From Warburgia ugandensis (Eukaryota > Streptophyta > Magnoliopsida > Canellales > Canellaceae), in the NCBI GenBank assembly GCA_035236585.1, contig CP141137.1, positions 13,780,327 to 13,844,326 on the forward strand: a stretch of 64,000 bases of DNA. The letters are read 5' to 3'. Made by a program: the position numbers and the translations under genes. Numbering within the stretch: the stretch's first letter is position 1; each line of letters starts with the position of its first letter. Positions 36,233 through 46,990 of this stretch are shown here, in pieces. Under the pieces are notes generated by a model. The model had not been told where the DNA came from. It saw only the letters and a list, made by a program, of their open reading frames with translations, and did not search any database.

Positions 36233-37156
36233 ATTAGCACATCTTATCACACAAAGTAAGTTGCCTTAGTCGTCTTTAGGAAAACTAGTATTGCATTGGG
36301 TTTAGAGTTCAAGTCTCCATTATCACCTTAAGTAGTTATTCTATTTTAAAAAATTTAAATAATCATTCACCCTATACTTGGACATCTGAGATTGAATGAC
36401 AACTCAAGGGACATCTATAAGGTGGAAAACTGTGTTTTCCACATGGTGAAAATCAAATAGGTGTAACATTAAGGAGGCCATTGGGCAAGCATGTGATTCA
36501 TTTAGTCTCCCACTTAAAGTCGTCCATAAGGGGACATGGGGAAGGGAGAGTGAAAGATCATTTGGCTCTCTCATGTGAGAAAAGAAAGAAAAAGAGAAGG
36601 AAGAAAAGAGGGGGATTTTTGCAAATATGAGATTTTCTCCAAATTGACTACATGCAAAAGAGTATTGCTAAGTGGAAAAGTCATTTTGAGGTAGGGTATG
36701 CATAACTAGTTCGTGGTTTTCTTCTTTAAACACAAAAACATGATGTTTTGCCAATTGGTTTGATTGTTTGGTTTGGAAGATGCTAAGCATACTAAATTTT
36801 GTTATTCTTTATGTTAAGAGAATACTTTCATGTGTATATGAGTATGATATGGGTGTATAATTTAATTAAATGTGTTTAGATGTTTTAATTGGATGCAAGA
36901 ATTCCTTAGCTAGAAAATTTATCATATAGTTATATGATTTCATATTCCATCTTTAGAATTGGTTTTATTTATGAAATCCATTGTATTATATGCTTTATGC
37001 ATGTCTAGACAATGATCAAATACATGATAGAAGTTCTTGTTATGGAATGGTGTAAGTTGTGCTTTTGCATATGAATATATGATTGAATACTTGTAGGACA
37101 TTACAACAAAAATCTATATGTTCTAAGTTTTCTCATGATTGAACTTGATACATACA

Positions 37157-37160
<4 letters not shown>

Positions 37161-37199
<39 letters not shown>
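37161..37199. repeat. (TG)n microsatellite
   Basis: Uninterrupted TG run of 39 bp inside the 3' LTR. Confidence 0.95.
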
Positions 37200-37204
<5 letters not shown>

Positions 37205-37261
37205 CTAGAATTTTGAATAAATTATTCCAAGATTCTACGAATTTGTGAGATTTGTGCCAAA

Positions 37262-37800
37262 AACTATGTGCTGTTGGAATTTTTGGACAAGCAGTCCATG
37301 CTAATTGTTTCTATAGATGATATCTTGCTGGAAAATTTAATCATGTATGCTACTGATGCATATGGCTTTGATGAATATGGGAGCATGATTGTTTAATTAT
37401 GGAAATTGGGACAAAACAGTCCAAAATCCTAGTCTTTTTGTACATGGAACAAGGTGTTGGTGTTGGAATTTTGGACAAGCAGTCCAAGATTTCATGCTTG
37501 TTGTTCATGATGGAAAGATCAGTTCTTGCTGAAAATTTTCAAGCATGTAAACCTCATATTCTTGAATCTTTCATGTATATGACAGTACGATGCATAGCTT
37601 CAAGAAGTTTCGATTGAATAGGTGTACTTTCTCACTTAAAGCAAGTAGATGTAAAAATCACGTATGCTGGAATTTTTGGACAATCACGCCTTTCATGTTT
37701 AATACTTGAAATGATGAAACGGATCTTGCTAGAAACTTTCATGTGTGTTAAAATATACCTCAAAAGCTTGTAAATAAGATCATAGTAAAAATTTAAATGA
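37262..37800 (+). repeat. Degenerate repeats of about 200 bp (3 units)
   Basis: Units begin near 37262, 37452 and 37665, each with a TTGGAATTTTTGGACAA-like start followed 50-80 bp later by a TCTTGCTGGAAAATTT-like sequence. Divergence is high. Confidence 0.55.
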
Positions 37801-37842
37801 AATCTGGTCATTAAGTTTTACATGTATAAGATTTGAATAAAA

Positions 37843-37890
37843 GTGTACCTTGCTGCAATATTGGTAGTGTACCTTGCTGCAATATTGGTA
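37843..37890 (+). repeat. Perfect 24 bp tandem duplication
   Basis: The unit runs from GTGTACCTTG to ATATTGGTA and occurs twice without a gap. Confidence 0.95.
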
Positions 37891-40344
37891 TAGTTTCAAG
37901 ACAATAACATGTGTATGGAAAAAGTTGTAAATGTGGATTATGCTGGAAATTCTATTTTTTTCTAAAAAAAGATCAGCATAACCACATATACTTGGATGTT
38001 TGATTGCAAAAACATGTTTCGTGTATTCATTCCTGAAAGCCTCAATTTGATTCTCATAAAAATATATCATAAATCTAGAATTTATGGGACTTTAAAGTAT
38101 AAGTTGTTAAGATCTAGGTACAAAAGCCACCTAAAGCTTAGATTCGATATTTAATGAAACAACTTGAATGTATATATGATTCTAATTGGGGATATGGTTA
38201 ATAAATTCTAAGAATTATAAAATGTGCCATTTTTGTTATAACATTATGTTAATGAAATTCTACAAGTGACATAATGCTTAAAAGATATAAATGAATTGTT
38301 AGTTATACTCAGTACTCTATTTGAAGCTTTCTTATAAGATAGAAAGGAGGACCTAAAAGTTTATATTAAATTCTGATTTTTTCACACTTTGTATCACTTC
38401 GATCAAAGGTACATCAGTACCTAAAGTTAAAATTTTATGGATTAAAAGTTGAACACATTTTACACCTAGTATCCAACTTACCTATGTACATAACGCAATA
38501 GATGTTCTTCTAGTAGCATAGTGATTTTGGAATTTAATATAACTAAGAGTCCTAAGTGTATATTGGGAAACTTAGCAACATGTTATAAGACTCCAAATGG
38601 ATGTAGTTGACACTACGCTGCAATAAAAGTAGTAAAAATGTAAACCATATATGGCTGCTCCTCAATAGAAAACATGACACATGTATGTATGTATGTTTAG
38701 AATGTACTTATGAACTATGGAAAAAAGGCATAAAAAAATTGAAATGATACATTTGTATGCCTTAAACAAAGATAGTTCTTAAAAGATGAGAAATATTTGA
38801 TGGAATGAATTATGACTTAACATAAGCAATTAGATAATTGATTAGTTTATGTACCTACAAGAATAGAAACCTTGAGACTAGGAATGTTTTGTTTTCTAGG
38901 GATACTTCATTCATATATGACATGTATTTTAAATTACTATATAATGAGCATGTTTGTTTTAGAGTACATTCATGGCAGCCATACTATACTATTCTCATGT
39001 GCATGATACCTTACGGTCTATACCCTTACAATTTCTTTTGATAAAGAAATGAAATTTATGCTTATTGTATTTTATCTTAGTTGAACCAAGGGGCTATGCA
39101 TGTGATAATGGTTTTGTTATATGATTGTTATCATCGCATTTGGTTATGAAAAATGTTAGAAAATGATCTTCTATGATGTAACTAAACTCATAAGAAGCTT
39201 AATGGCCATGATTATGTGTAAACATCAAATTGAAAATAAGACAAGAAATAAAGGTTTTGAAAATCAAATGACTCACTAAGTTGGTCATGGAAAACCTAAG
39301 TTTATGAAAATCAAGTAACTCACTGAGTTGGCTATGGTTTAGTTAAAACTATGTGGATTATCCCATCAGTTGCTATGCTAGGAAGTTTGTCTTGCCATTG
39401 ACTTTTGAAAAGGTACGAACTCTATAAAATACATATTTGACAAGAGTACTATCACATAGGAGGACTACTCTTAAATAGGATTGATCTGCTTGTCTCATGT
39501 AGATGGTGTAGCAGGAATGGTACCCTGCCCACTGATGAGCACAGTTAGGAACTTTGACATTCATTGTGTGCATAGCGGACCTTGTATTTTGTTTGACATG
39601 AGCTAACATGTTAGTCATTCTCGAGAATATTGACCTATACCTTGTGACTGGAAATTAAATGTTACTTAGCATTTTGACCATCTGGAGTCTGATTATGATG
39701 GTTGACTGATGAGTTAATCAATAGATGGATTTGATATGGACCCTTTATAGATGATTGATCTAACATAGACAATTGAATCAATATGAGTAATTGGTTTATC
39801 TAAATTATTCATCTGTTAAAGTTAGACAGATAATTGATATGTGTGAATATGATAGAACTACTTATGCACTATTGATCATCAACACATGTTTGAATGGATA
39901 TGTGGTTGTCATTTTTATGCCTCTATTTGAGAGTATCATATTTGATAGCTATCATGCATATGAAGTTTTCAAAATGCACAAAGAGTAGCTTTGGACTTAG
40001 AGTGCTACAAACCTAGAAGATCTAAATTGTCAAAGTACGAAGACTTAGGATTAATTTCTTTTAAGTAAGTTTTAGTAACTATAACTAATTTGACTTTGGA
40101 CTTGTAATAGAACTTAGTGTGTTTGGGCTATGATGGGCTATCCTATTAGTTTTATGATTTAATTATTATTTTACTATTGATAGAGTTTTGCTTTTTGCAT
40201 CTGGGCTTGAATAAGTAGTTTTGAATCTGTTTAGTATCAATTAGTATTTTCTAACTGTTTAAAAAAAAAAAAAACATTTAAGATTGTTTCTGACCAATTT
40301 CTAAAGAATTTGACAAAAATCTATTTTGAAAACCCGGAATGTCA

Positions 40345-40746
40345 TGTAGTGTTGGATAGTCAAGGAACAATATGTACATAGGATGAGCATCGCCGAGATC
40401 AAATGTTGAGATGTATGAGTGACAAGACAAGAAATGATATAAGTAGAATTGAAAATATCAAAGGAAACTTAGGAATAGCACCAATAGGTAACATGAATAG
40501 GGAGATTAGATTTAGATGGTTTGGACAAGTCCAATGGAGACAAAAGACGGAATTGATTAAGAGTGAGTCAATTCAAGTCGAAAGTTTCATAAGGGCAAAA
40601 GGAAGACCAAAAAGAACATGGATAGAAGTTGTGAGAAAAGATTTAAAAACTTTGGGGCTAAATGAAACCATGACACTTGGCAAACAAAGAAACGAGATTC
40701 TTGTGACAAACCGCTAACGAGGATAAATTCTTAATGATGTTGATGT
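40345..40746 (+). pseudogene. RTE-type LINE, C-terminal part and 3' tail
   Basis: It continues the LINE cut at 8423 (parent GSECWAVK, here SKC then WIVKEQYVHRMSI). The open frame 40403-40717 reads MLRCMSDKTRNDISRIENI, IRFRWFGQVQWRQ and KGRPKRTWIEVVRKDLK, the conserved RTE C-terminus after RT. The element ends CGAGGATAAATTC and AATGATGTTGATG, the short TGA/TTG-type tail used by RTE elements instead of poly(A). This half is better preserved than the 5' part. Together with 5785-8423 it would make one element of about 3 kb. Confidence 0.87.
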
Positions 40747-41015
40747 ATACTCTCAAAGTGAGAGTGAATTCATTTTTCATATATATTGTATGAGAGGGAC
40801 AAGGGTTCTAATACCAAAACTTTCTGTTTTTCCTCCCCTCGTGCTATTCAAATGCCCCAGGTCATATTTGCGTCCTACCCCCTATCTTCTTCTGTTCTCT
40901 CTAACCTTCCTTACCAGTTCTCAGAAAAGCGATCTGATCAATTTTCTTTTTCACCACTTTTCCTGTCTTCTCTTGGAGGACTTTAGGTATGATCCTCACC
41001 ATATCCGTCCATCAT
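40747..41015 (+). other. Flank 5' of copia A; possibly LTR/leader of copia B
   Basis: 269 bp, pyrimidine-rich near 40830-40980 and without coding signal. Since copia A lies at the gag start of copia B (45904), this should be the leader or LTR of copia B, but no LTR edge or PBS is visible. Confidence 0.4.
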
Positions 41016-41263
41016 TGATAAGGATATATCTCGGAATATGGAAAAGATAACGATTAGAGATAAGACCAAAGCAGATGAAGATAACATCTACGTTTGGAAA
41101 GATGGCTGGAAAGGTAAGCTCATATGGGAGACAGATTGACAATCATATATCATTGATTTCTATTTCAATATATCAAGAATATGTACCATTTCTATATATG
41201 CTATTCGACACGCATAACAACATACGTTCAGTCACATCACGTTACTGTTGTTGAAGTTTTTCA
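41016..41263 (+). mobile_element. 5' LTR of copia A
   Basis: It starts TGATAAGGATATATCTC and ends GAAGTTTTTCA, 248 bp. It is alignable over its whole length with 45679-45900. The left flank ATCAT (41011-41015) pairs with ACCAT (45901-45905), a 5 bp target duplication with one change. The PBS follows at once. Confidence 0.92.
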
Positions 41264-41275
41264 TGGTATCAGAGC
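41264..41275 (+). other. Primer-binding site of copia A
   Basis: TGGTATCAGAGC is a perfect initiator-Met tRNA PBS directly after the LTR end. Confidence 0.95.
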
Positions 41276-41299
41276 AGGCCGTGGGACTGTCTTCTGTGA

Positions 41300-42340
41300 T
41301 CATGACGTTTTCAAACACTGCCATAATTTAGCAGAACAATAACAACACATTGCTGTCTTCGTAGTCATTTCATCCAGCTTTAGGTATCACTTTGAAGTTG
41401 AATAGTTCTAATTTTCTCAATTTGAGCTCCCAGATTCTCCCAATTATCAGAAGTTTGATGATCATTCATCATATCACAGAACAGGACCCATCCAAAGCAT
41501 CTAGTCTCAAACTGGAGAAGAAACTCAAAACCCGCAATGGGATGTCTGGCTTCCCAATAATGGGCTCTTGCAGAGCTGACTCTTTGTAACAATGACAGAC
41601 GACATCTTGACTCTCGTTGGAGAACTGGAAGATAGCTACCAAGTGTGGAGTAATTTGGAAGAGCATTTCCTCGCAGTCTCTAAGGATCATGAAATAAAAC
41701 TGAGAGCAGTTTCAATCTCACAAGAAAGTGATCTTTATTGACGACTTTGTCAAGGCATTTAAAATCATCATCTCTGACAAACTTGTCGTGATCTTGACAA
41801 GATATTTCAATTATCTCATGGATTACCCCATTATCCAACTCTGAACCAATTTGTTAACACCTCGGAGAGCTATGAACTTCGTGAAAGACAACAAGAAAAG
41901 AGCAAACGGCCTTTTCCTGATCCAAACCAAGCTTTCTCCATTGGTCGGAGTAGAGGACGTGCTTCAAATCCATAAAAACAAAGTTGGTGCAACAGTAAAA
42001 AAGGGTACTTAACTCTCAGGGGCATGGTTTCTTGCTGCAGGTCATTATAATCACTTCGTGCAACCGTTCTACAACAACATGCCACCTAATGCATTCGACG
42101 TGGAGTTATAAATCAATCCTTTTTCCCTGCACCCTATTCATATCAAGGATATCAAAATCCTTTCCTGCAAAATATCAAAATTATTGTCCAAATCAATTTT
42201 GTGGGAAGAACTACAATAGATCGGGACCTTCCTATCATCTGACTCTCGCCGACAATCTTCCTCGACCAGTGACAAAGGAATCTAATCCATTCCAAGCATC
42301 TCTGTCAACTCTGTAAGAAACGAAACCATGGAGCATTAAC
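41300..42340 (+). pseudogene. Copia A gag
   Basis: The start is near ATGACGTTTTCAAAC (41301). Readable pieces: ITLKLNSSNF near 41385-41415 and QILPIIRSL soon after, which is the N-terminal copia gag signature (normally NYLLWKSQ). Then TDDILTLVGELEDSYQVWSN and LEEHFLAVSKDHEIKLRAV near 41595-41710, matching the copia gag core. RERQQEKSKRPFPDPNQAF and SIGRSRGRASNP follow near 41880-41970. Stops and shifts throughout. No zinc knuckle could be read. Confidence 0.82.
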
Positions 42341-42960
42341 AATGGTGACTTAGTTTCGACTACTCTGTTCAGAATCATGATATTCCACAGGCACTTGTCG
42401 TTGAGAATCTAGATGATCCCATCAACCAAAATCTCTATATTGATTCCAGTGCAACTTCCCACATAATCAACAATTAATCCAGGTGTACTCGATGCTATAA
42501 TGCCATACGAAGGCACTGACATTAGTTTTGTTGGAAATTGAACTGGTCCTCCCATAACTCACATTGGAAGTACTACATATAGTGATCTTAAACTCAACAA
42601 ACTAATAGTAGTACCTCAAATTACTAAGAATCTCATTTCAGTCAGTAAGTTTACTTCTGATAACTCTTGCGTCTTTGAGTTTTCCTCAAATGGAAATTGG
42701 CCAAAGGGAGTAGGCGTGGAGATCTCTACGTATGGCATACTGGAATTACTCAAGCATTAGTTGCAGCAAAAACTAGAAAAGCTGGTTCTAACATTTGGCT
42801 TGAAAGATCGGGACATCCCGATTCAAAAGCCATTGCAAGTGCTCAGTTCAAATACTGTCATAGATGTGTCTGGTTGGACTAAACCTTCTTACACTAGCTA
42901 TCGAATGGGTAAAAATTGTCACTTAACATTCATGTTGAACATTAAAATTTCTGATTTACC
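42341..42960 (+). pseudogene. Copia A protease and GAG-pre-integrase
   Basis: The protease active site is at 42433-42462, LYIDSSATSH (family DSGATSH; Gly is Ser). The conserved LNKLIVVPQITKNLISVSKF near 42593-42652 follows, as in copia proteases. The pre-integrase region is shifted, with WLERSGHPDSKA near 42797-42832 standing for WHxRLGHPS. Order and spacing fit copia pol. Confidence 0.82.
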
Positions 42961-43800
42961 TCTCCTGAAAATATAGTGTCAATTGTGGGGCCCTGCTCCA
43001 ATCTCATTCGTCCAAAATTTTTCATATTATGTCATATCCGCTGATGATGCTACCAGATTCACGTGGTTTTCCCCACTGAAAAGAAAAATATTTGACTTTC
43101 TCGACTGTTCATTCAATTTCAAAGATTAGTAGAAAATCAATTTGAGAGGAAAAGAAAGATATTTCAAAGTGGAGGTGGGGACTCGATTGCTTTCTTAAAT
43201 CTTTTAGCACAATGTGGAATACAAAAACAAGTCTCTTGTCCTTACACTCTAGAACAAAGTGAAGTTTCAGAAAGAAAGCACAGACACAGTGGGAACAGGC
43301 CTTAATATGCCCATTCATGCACAAATCCTGCACAATAATGGTAGACGCTTTTGCTACTGCTGTAGACTTCTCTAACATGCTTCCTAGCTCGAAGTCTCAG
43401 AATGGACATTCCATATCATAAACTTCATGGACACTATCCAGATTATTCAGGAATTAAGGTATTTGGTTGTAAGTGTTTTCCCCTAGGGATTATTTTAAAC
43501 CCAAGCTCGGACAACGTTCCTTTGCCCTTGTTTTCATTTGATGTAATGCCATTCACAGAAGCTACCGCCTCCTTTACCTTCCGTCCATTTGAGTATACAT
43601 ATTAAGGCCTTTGGTTTTCGATTAGCTCAATTTCCATTCTCTAATCCATCCTCATCATATTTACCCATGCAGGTTGATGGCCACTTCTCATCATATCTTC
43701 AGGCAGACGACAATAAGCCCCGGTGCACAAAGCTGCCACACATGGGGGTCCAGGAAAAGGGCAGACCACAAGAGTCAATAGTGTCCTAAGGCTGATGACA
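42961..43800 (+). pseudogene. Copia A integrase
   Basis: Core pieces: WGPAPISFVQNFSYYVISAD near 42986-43045, then DATRFTWFSPLKRKI near 43046-43090 (family DDxSRFTWxYPLKxKS). QCGIQKQVSCPYTLEQSEVS near 43210-43270 and ERKHRH match the HxxSCPYTPQQNGxxERKHRH segment. The frame at 43402-43605 gives LHGHYPDYSGIKVFGCKCFP, the conserved integrase end. Several stops and at least two frameshifts. Confidence 0.83.
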
Positions 43801-44930
43801 AAGATCTGCCAAAATCAATTCACTCACGTGCTGCAGAGACTACCTCGTATCTTACAAGATCAGTAGATATGATCATTTAGTCCGAGAATATCGAATCATC
43901 TGATACTGCAAAGCCTATAATACCCAGACCAGTCTGGACACATCTATATCATCATCTCCTACTCACTCTCATCCAAGATCATAAGACAACGGTGCTGTAA
44001 CATACTCCTAAGGCTCGCATGAACATCTTATTTAGGTGCATGATCTTTTAGGTATTCCTGGTAAAATTCTGGTCTATCTATCTGAACCTACAAATAGTGA
44101 TCCAGTCATGCAACCTGCTACCCAATCAGGTGATAACGTTCATACTAATGATTACAAGGGCCAAGCTCAGATAGAATCCATCTCTTGAATCGGATATACT
44201 GCACATTCTTGGTCCTCAACAAGATCTCTCCTTATCTCGCTCCATTAAGAGAACACTCAAGTCTTCACTTTGGTCCCAAAAAAGCCTCACATACATGTCA
44301 TGGGGTGTCATTGGATATTTCGCGACAAATTACATTTGATGGTACTCTGGATAAAATGAAAGCTCGTATGATCGCTCAAGAATATACTCAGCTCTCTTGT
44401 ATTGATTATGTTGAGACTTATCATTAAGTAACTAAAACCACCACTATTCTCCTCGTTCGTTCAATTGTCACCACACTTCGATGGACCATCTGTGAACTAG
44501 ATGTAAAAAACGTCTTTTTAAACGGCTCCCTCAAGGAAACTTTAAAATAGAGCAACCACTAGGACTCCGTGATCAAGTTCAACAAGGCAATATATGGTCT
44601 CAAACAAGTGGCTCATGCTTGGTTTGACAAGTTTCCTACTTTTCTTAAGATTGGCTTCAATTGTATGTGCTATTACCCTTTTTATCATGTAGTGAGGATT
44701 CACAATAGCAGTCCTATATGCGGGTGATATAATTCTCACCCTCAATTCTTCATCTCTTCTAGAAAATATAACCAATCATGTCGAAAAAGAATTCGCCCTC
44801 AAAGATCTTGGCAAGCTACGTTATTTTCTTGGTACTGGACTATCTTACACAGCAAAGGGACTAATGCTCCTATCAAGGCAAATACACTCATGACATTCTC
44901 ATTACAGCCGACGTGCTTGATGGGGCTCCA
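43801..44930 (+). pseudogene. Copia A reverse transcriptase
   Basis: Opening motif at 44337-44420 (DGTLDKMKARMIAQEYTQ, then YVETY). ELDVKNVFLNGSLKE near 44497-44541 carries the first catalytic Asp region. AIYGLKQVAHAWFDKF is near 44590-44636. The active-site box at 44717-44728 reads YAGD instead of YADD, so one catalytic Asp is lost. LENITNHVEKEFALKDLGKL and RYFLG follow near 44760-44835. The second half is frameshifted relative to the first. Confidence 0.87.
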
Positions 44931-45667
44931 GTTGGCGCTCTGTTCGTGAGCAACCACTATAAAATGTAGAATGCTAGTTGATTCTAGACTTTACAGATAT
45001 CTCGTTGGTTCTCTCCAATATTTAACTTTCACACGACCAGACATTGATGTTGCTAATCGCATTTGGCAGTTAATGCATGCTCCTACCATGAGTCATTTTC
45101 GTGAGGTCAAGCATGTCTTATGCTACTTGAAAGGGACTATGGACCATGGCTTGCGGATACTCTCTCAAAGTTCACTCAATAATTACGCCGTTCTAAATGC
45201 AGACTGGGCTAGTTGTCCTATTACAAGTCACAATAACAGTCGTTATTACGTATTTCTAGGTGCAAATTGAATCTTATGGACAGCAAGATTGAAAAAAAAA
45301 AAGAAGGATCAACTATTGCTAGATCCACTGTTACGGCTGAATGTCACTCTATGGCCTCTGCAATAGCTGACATCAATTGGATTTCATATCTTTTACAAGA
45401 CATTACTCATTGCATTCCACACCCACACACTTTTGTGATAACATGAGTGCTCTATACATGTCCACTAATCCAGGTTTTCATACAAGGACAAAGCATATCG
45501 AGCTTGATTTTCATTTTGTCAGGGAAAAAGTTGCTATGGGTTCGTTTAACACTCAGTTTGTAACATCTTCAAATCGACTGGCCTACATCTTTACAAAGCC
45601 TCTTCTCAAGACATTGTTTTAGTCTTTTCACTCCAAGCTCAGAGTGCAAGTCATTCCCTACTCGAGT
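44931..45667 (+). pseudogene. Copia A RNase H and end of pol
   Basis: Frame 44971-45270 gives RYLVGSLQYLTFTRPDIDVA, HVLCYLKGTMDHGL and NADWASCPITSHNNSRYYVF, the classic copia RT end/RNase H. After a stop the frame shifts: ARSTVTAECHSMASAIADI and NWISYLLQDI near 45317-45400, then frame 45377-45622 with NMSALYMSTNPGFHTRTKHI, ELDFHFVREKV and YIFTKPL. The latter is the canonical end of copia pol. The PPT and 3' LTR follow within 60 bp. Confidence 0.9.
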
Positions 45668-45678
45668 TTGAGAGGGAC
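45668..45678 (+). other. Polypurine tract of copia A
   Basis: TTGAGAGGGAC immediately precedes the 3' LTR start TGATAAGG. Confidence 0.85.
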
Positions 45679-45900
45679 TGATAAGGATACATCTCACAAT
45701 ATCAAAGAGATCATGATTAGAGATAAGACCAAATCAAATAAAGATAAGTTAACATCTAAAGTAAGAGATAAATTGACAATCATATATCATTGTTTCCTAT
45801 TGTAATGTATCAAGAATTTGTACCATTTCTAAATATAGCATTCGATACATAGAAAAACCTACGTTTAGTCCAATCACCTGTCTGCTGTATAAGTTTTTCA
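45679..45900 (+). mobile_element. 3' LTR of copia A
   Basis: It starts TGATAAGGATACATCTC and ends TAAGTTTTTCA, 222 bp. It aligns with 41016-41263, with about 26 bp of net deletion in the middle. The right flank ACCAT completes the target duplication. Confidence 0.92.
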
Positions 45901-46990
45901 ACCATGTCCACCGGCCAGTCATCTTCCACAGACAACTCGTCAACCACCAATGCCTCACCCTCCTCTCCTTCACCCTTCAACATGACAAGCATTTACCATT
46001 ATGTAACCGTTAAACTCACCACTTAAAATTGTATCATTTGGGAAATGCAATTCCTACCTGTTCCTGAGTATCATTGGATGCTTTCCTATACGATAGCACG
46101 GTAGCACCGCCCTAACAGTTCCTTCCACCTGCTAGGCGTGCTTTCTACGGCTTGGAGGCGTAGAGATCAACAAACTCCAAGCTTTATTATTGCCAAGATA
46201 TCTATAGATGTATTGGCCACATTGATTGGTATTCAATCTGCAAGAAGACATTGTGTATTCTCCAAAATTCTTGTGCATTTAAGTGACGCAAAGATTGTAT
46301 TATTGCATATGCAATTGCAAAACTTGAAGAAAGTAGACTAACCTGTGTCTATGTCCAAAAGACAAAGATGATTGCACATGCACTTGCTATGGTCGTTCGC
46401 CCAATCCCTCAACAAGAGTTTATTTAATGCAAATATGTATACAAATCTTGGATCTGATTTCAAGGGCTTACTAGCAGCTCTCTCAAAGCGAACTATTGCA
46501 CCATCATTGTTTGATTTGTAGGTTAAACTAATAAGTTATGAAATCAGACCTTCAAAAATAATGTCTCGATGAACAATTCTTCTGCTCAGCTAGCTGCTAC
46601 CCTCTCCAACTTATCCATAGGTTGGTGTAAATCTATTTTTCCAAAAATTCCAATTAGAACTCCAACTATACAGAGGGCGTGGTATTCAACAATCAACATA
46701 CTTCTTACCCCTCTAAAATCCAAAGAGGAGTGCCAACTCTGTCACCTTTTTCGTCATCTAGCTGATCGTAGTAGAGACCTTTTATGTCTCATCAGTGGTG
46801 AATGACAGCCTCATGCCAAATTCGCATCTTCTGGAGCGGTTGTTATCAAACCAACTTTGTTCATGTCACTTCAAACCTCTCAAATATGAGCATCGCCAAC
46901 TCTTATAATGACTCAGATCATCTAGAAATTGATAATGGCACATGTTTGTTGATCCAGAATGTTAGATCATCACCTCGATCAATCTCAATT
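45901..46990 (+). pseudogene. Copia B gag, 5' end displaced by copia A
   Basis: It begins with ATG at 45904 (MSTGQSSSTDNSSTTNASPS), a serine-rich copia gag N-terminus, and YHYVTVKLT / IIWEMQFLPV near 45990-46060 replaces the usual LxxxNYLLWKSQ. Frame 46138-46341 gives LHMQLQNLKK, matching the core LRxQLQNLKKG. Near 46530-46560 KLISYEIR corresponds to LLSHEIRL. Frame 46569-46805 gives SAQLAAT and CQLCHLFRHLADRSRD, a decayed zinc knuckle (CxxC, H; last Cys is Ser). The protease is not readable with confidence. It is truncated after about 46990 and has many stops. Confidence 0.75.

Larger units (their letters stand above)
36062..40344 (+). mobile_element. 3' LTR of outer chromovirus element
   Basis: It starts TGTGATGACTAAG after the PPT and ends CCCGGAATGTCA next to the resumed LINE frame. 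The last 0.8 kb aligns with the 5' LTR (9249-10125): CCCACTGATGAGCA, ATAGTTAGGAACTTTGA-like, GATATGGACCCTTTATAGAT, GACTTAGGATTAATTTCTTT. The block 36243-36620 is the reverse complement of 8690-9060 in the 5' LTR. The middle (about 36700-39450) has no counterpart there. It holds a TATG array, a TG run, weak 200 bp repeats and a 24 bp duplication. The right end may be off by a few bases. Confidence 0.75.

Noticed and set aside
36015-36269. Open frame of Met-Tyr-Val-Cys repeats
   Set aside because: Translation of the TATG microsatellite.
40786-41050. Overlapping open frames considered as a host exon
   Set aside because: Pyrimidine-rich leader-like sequence overlapping the copia A LTR; no family match and no splice context I could support.
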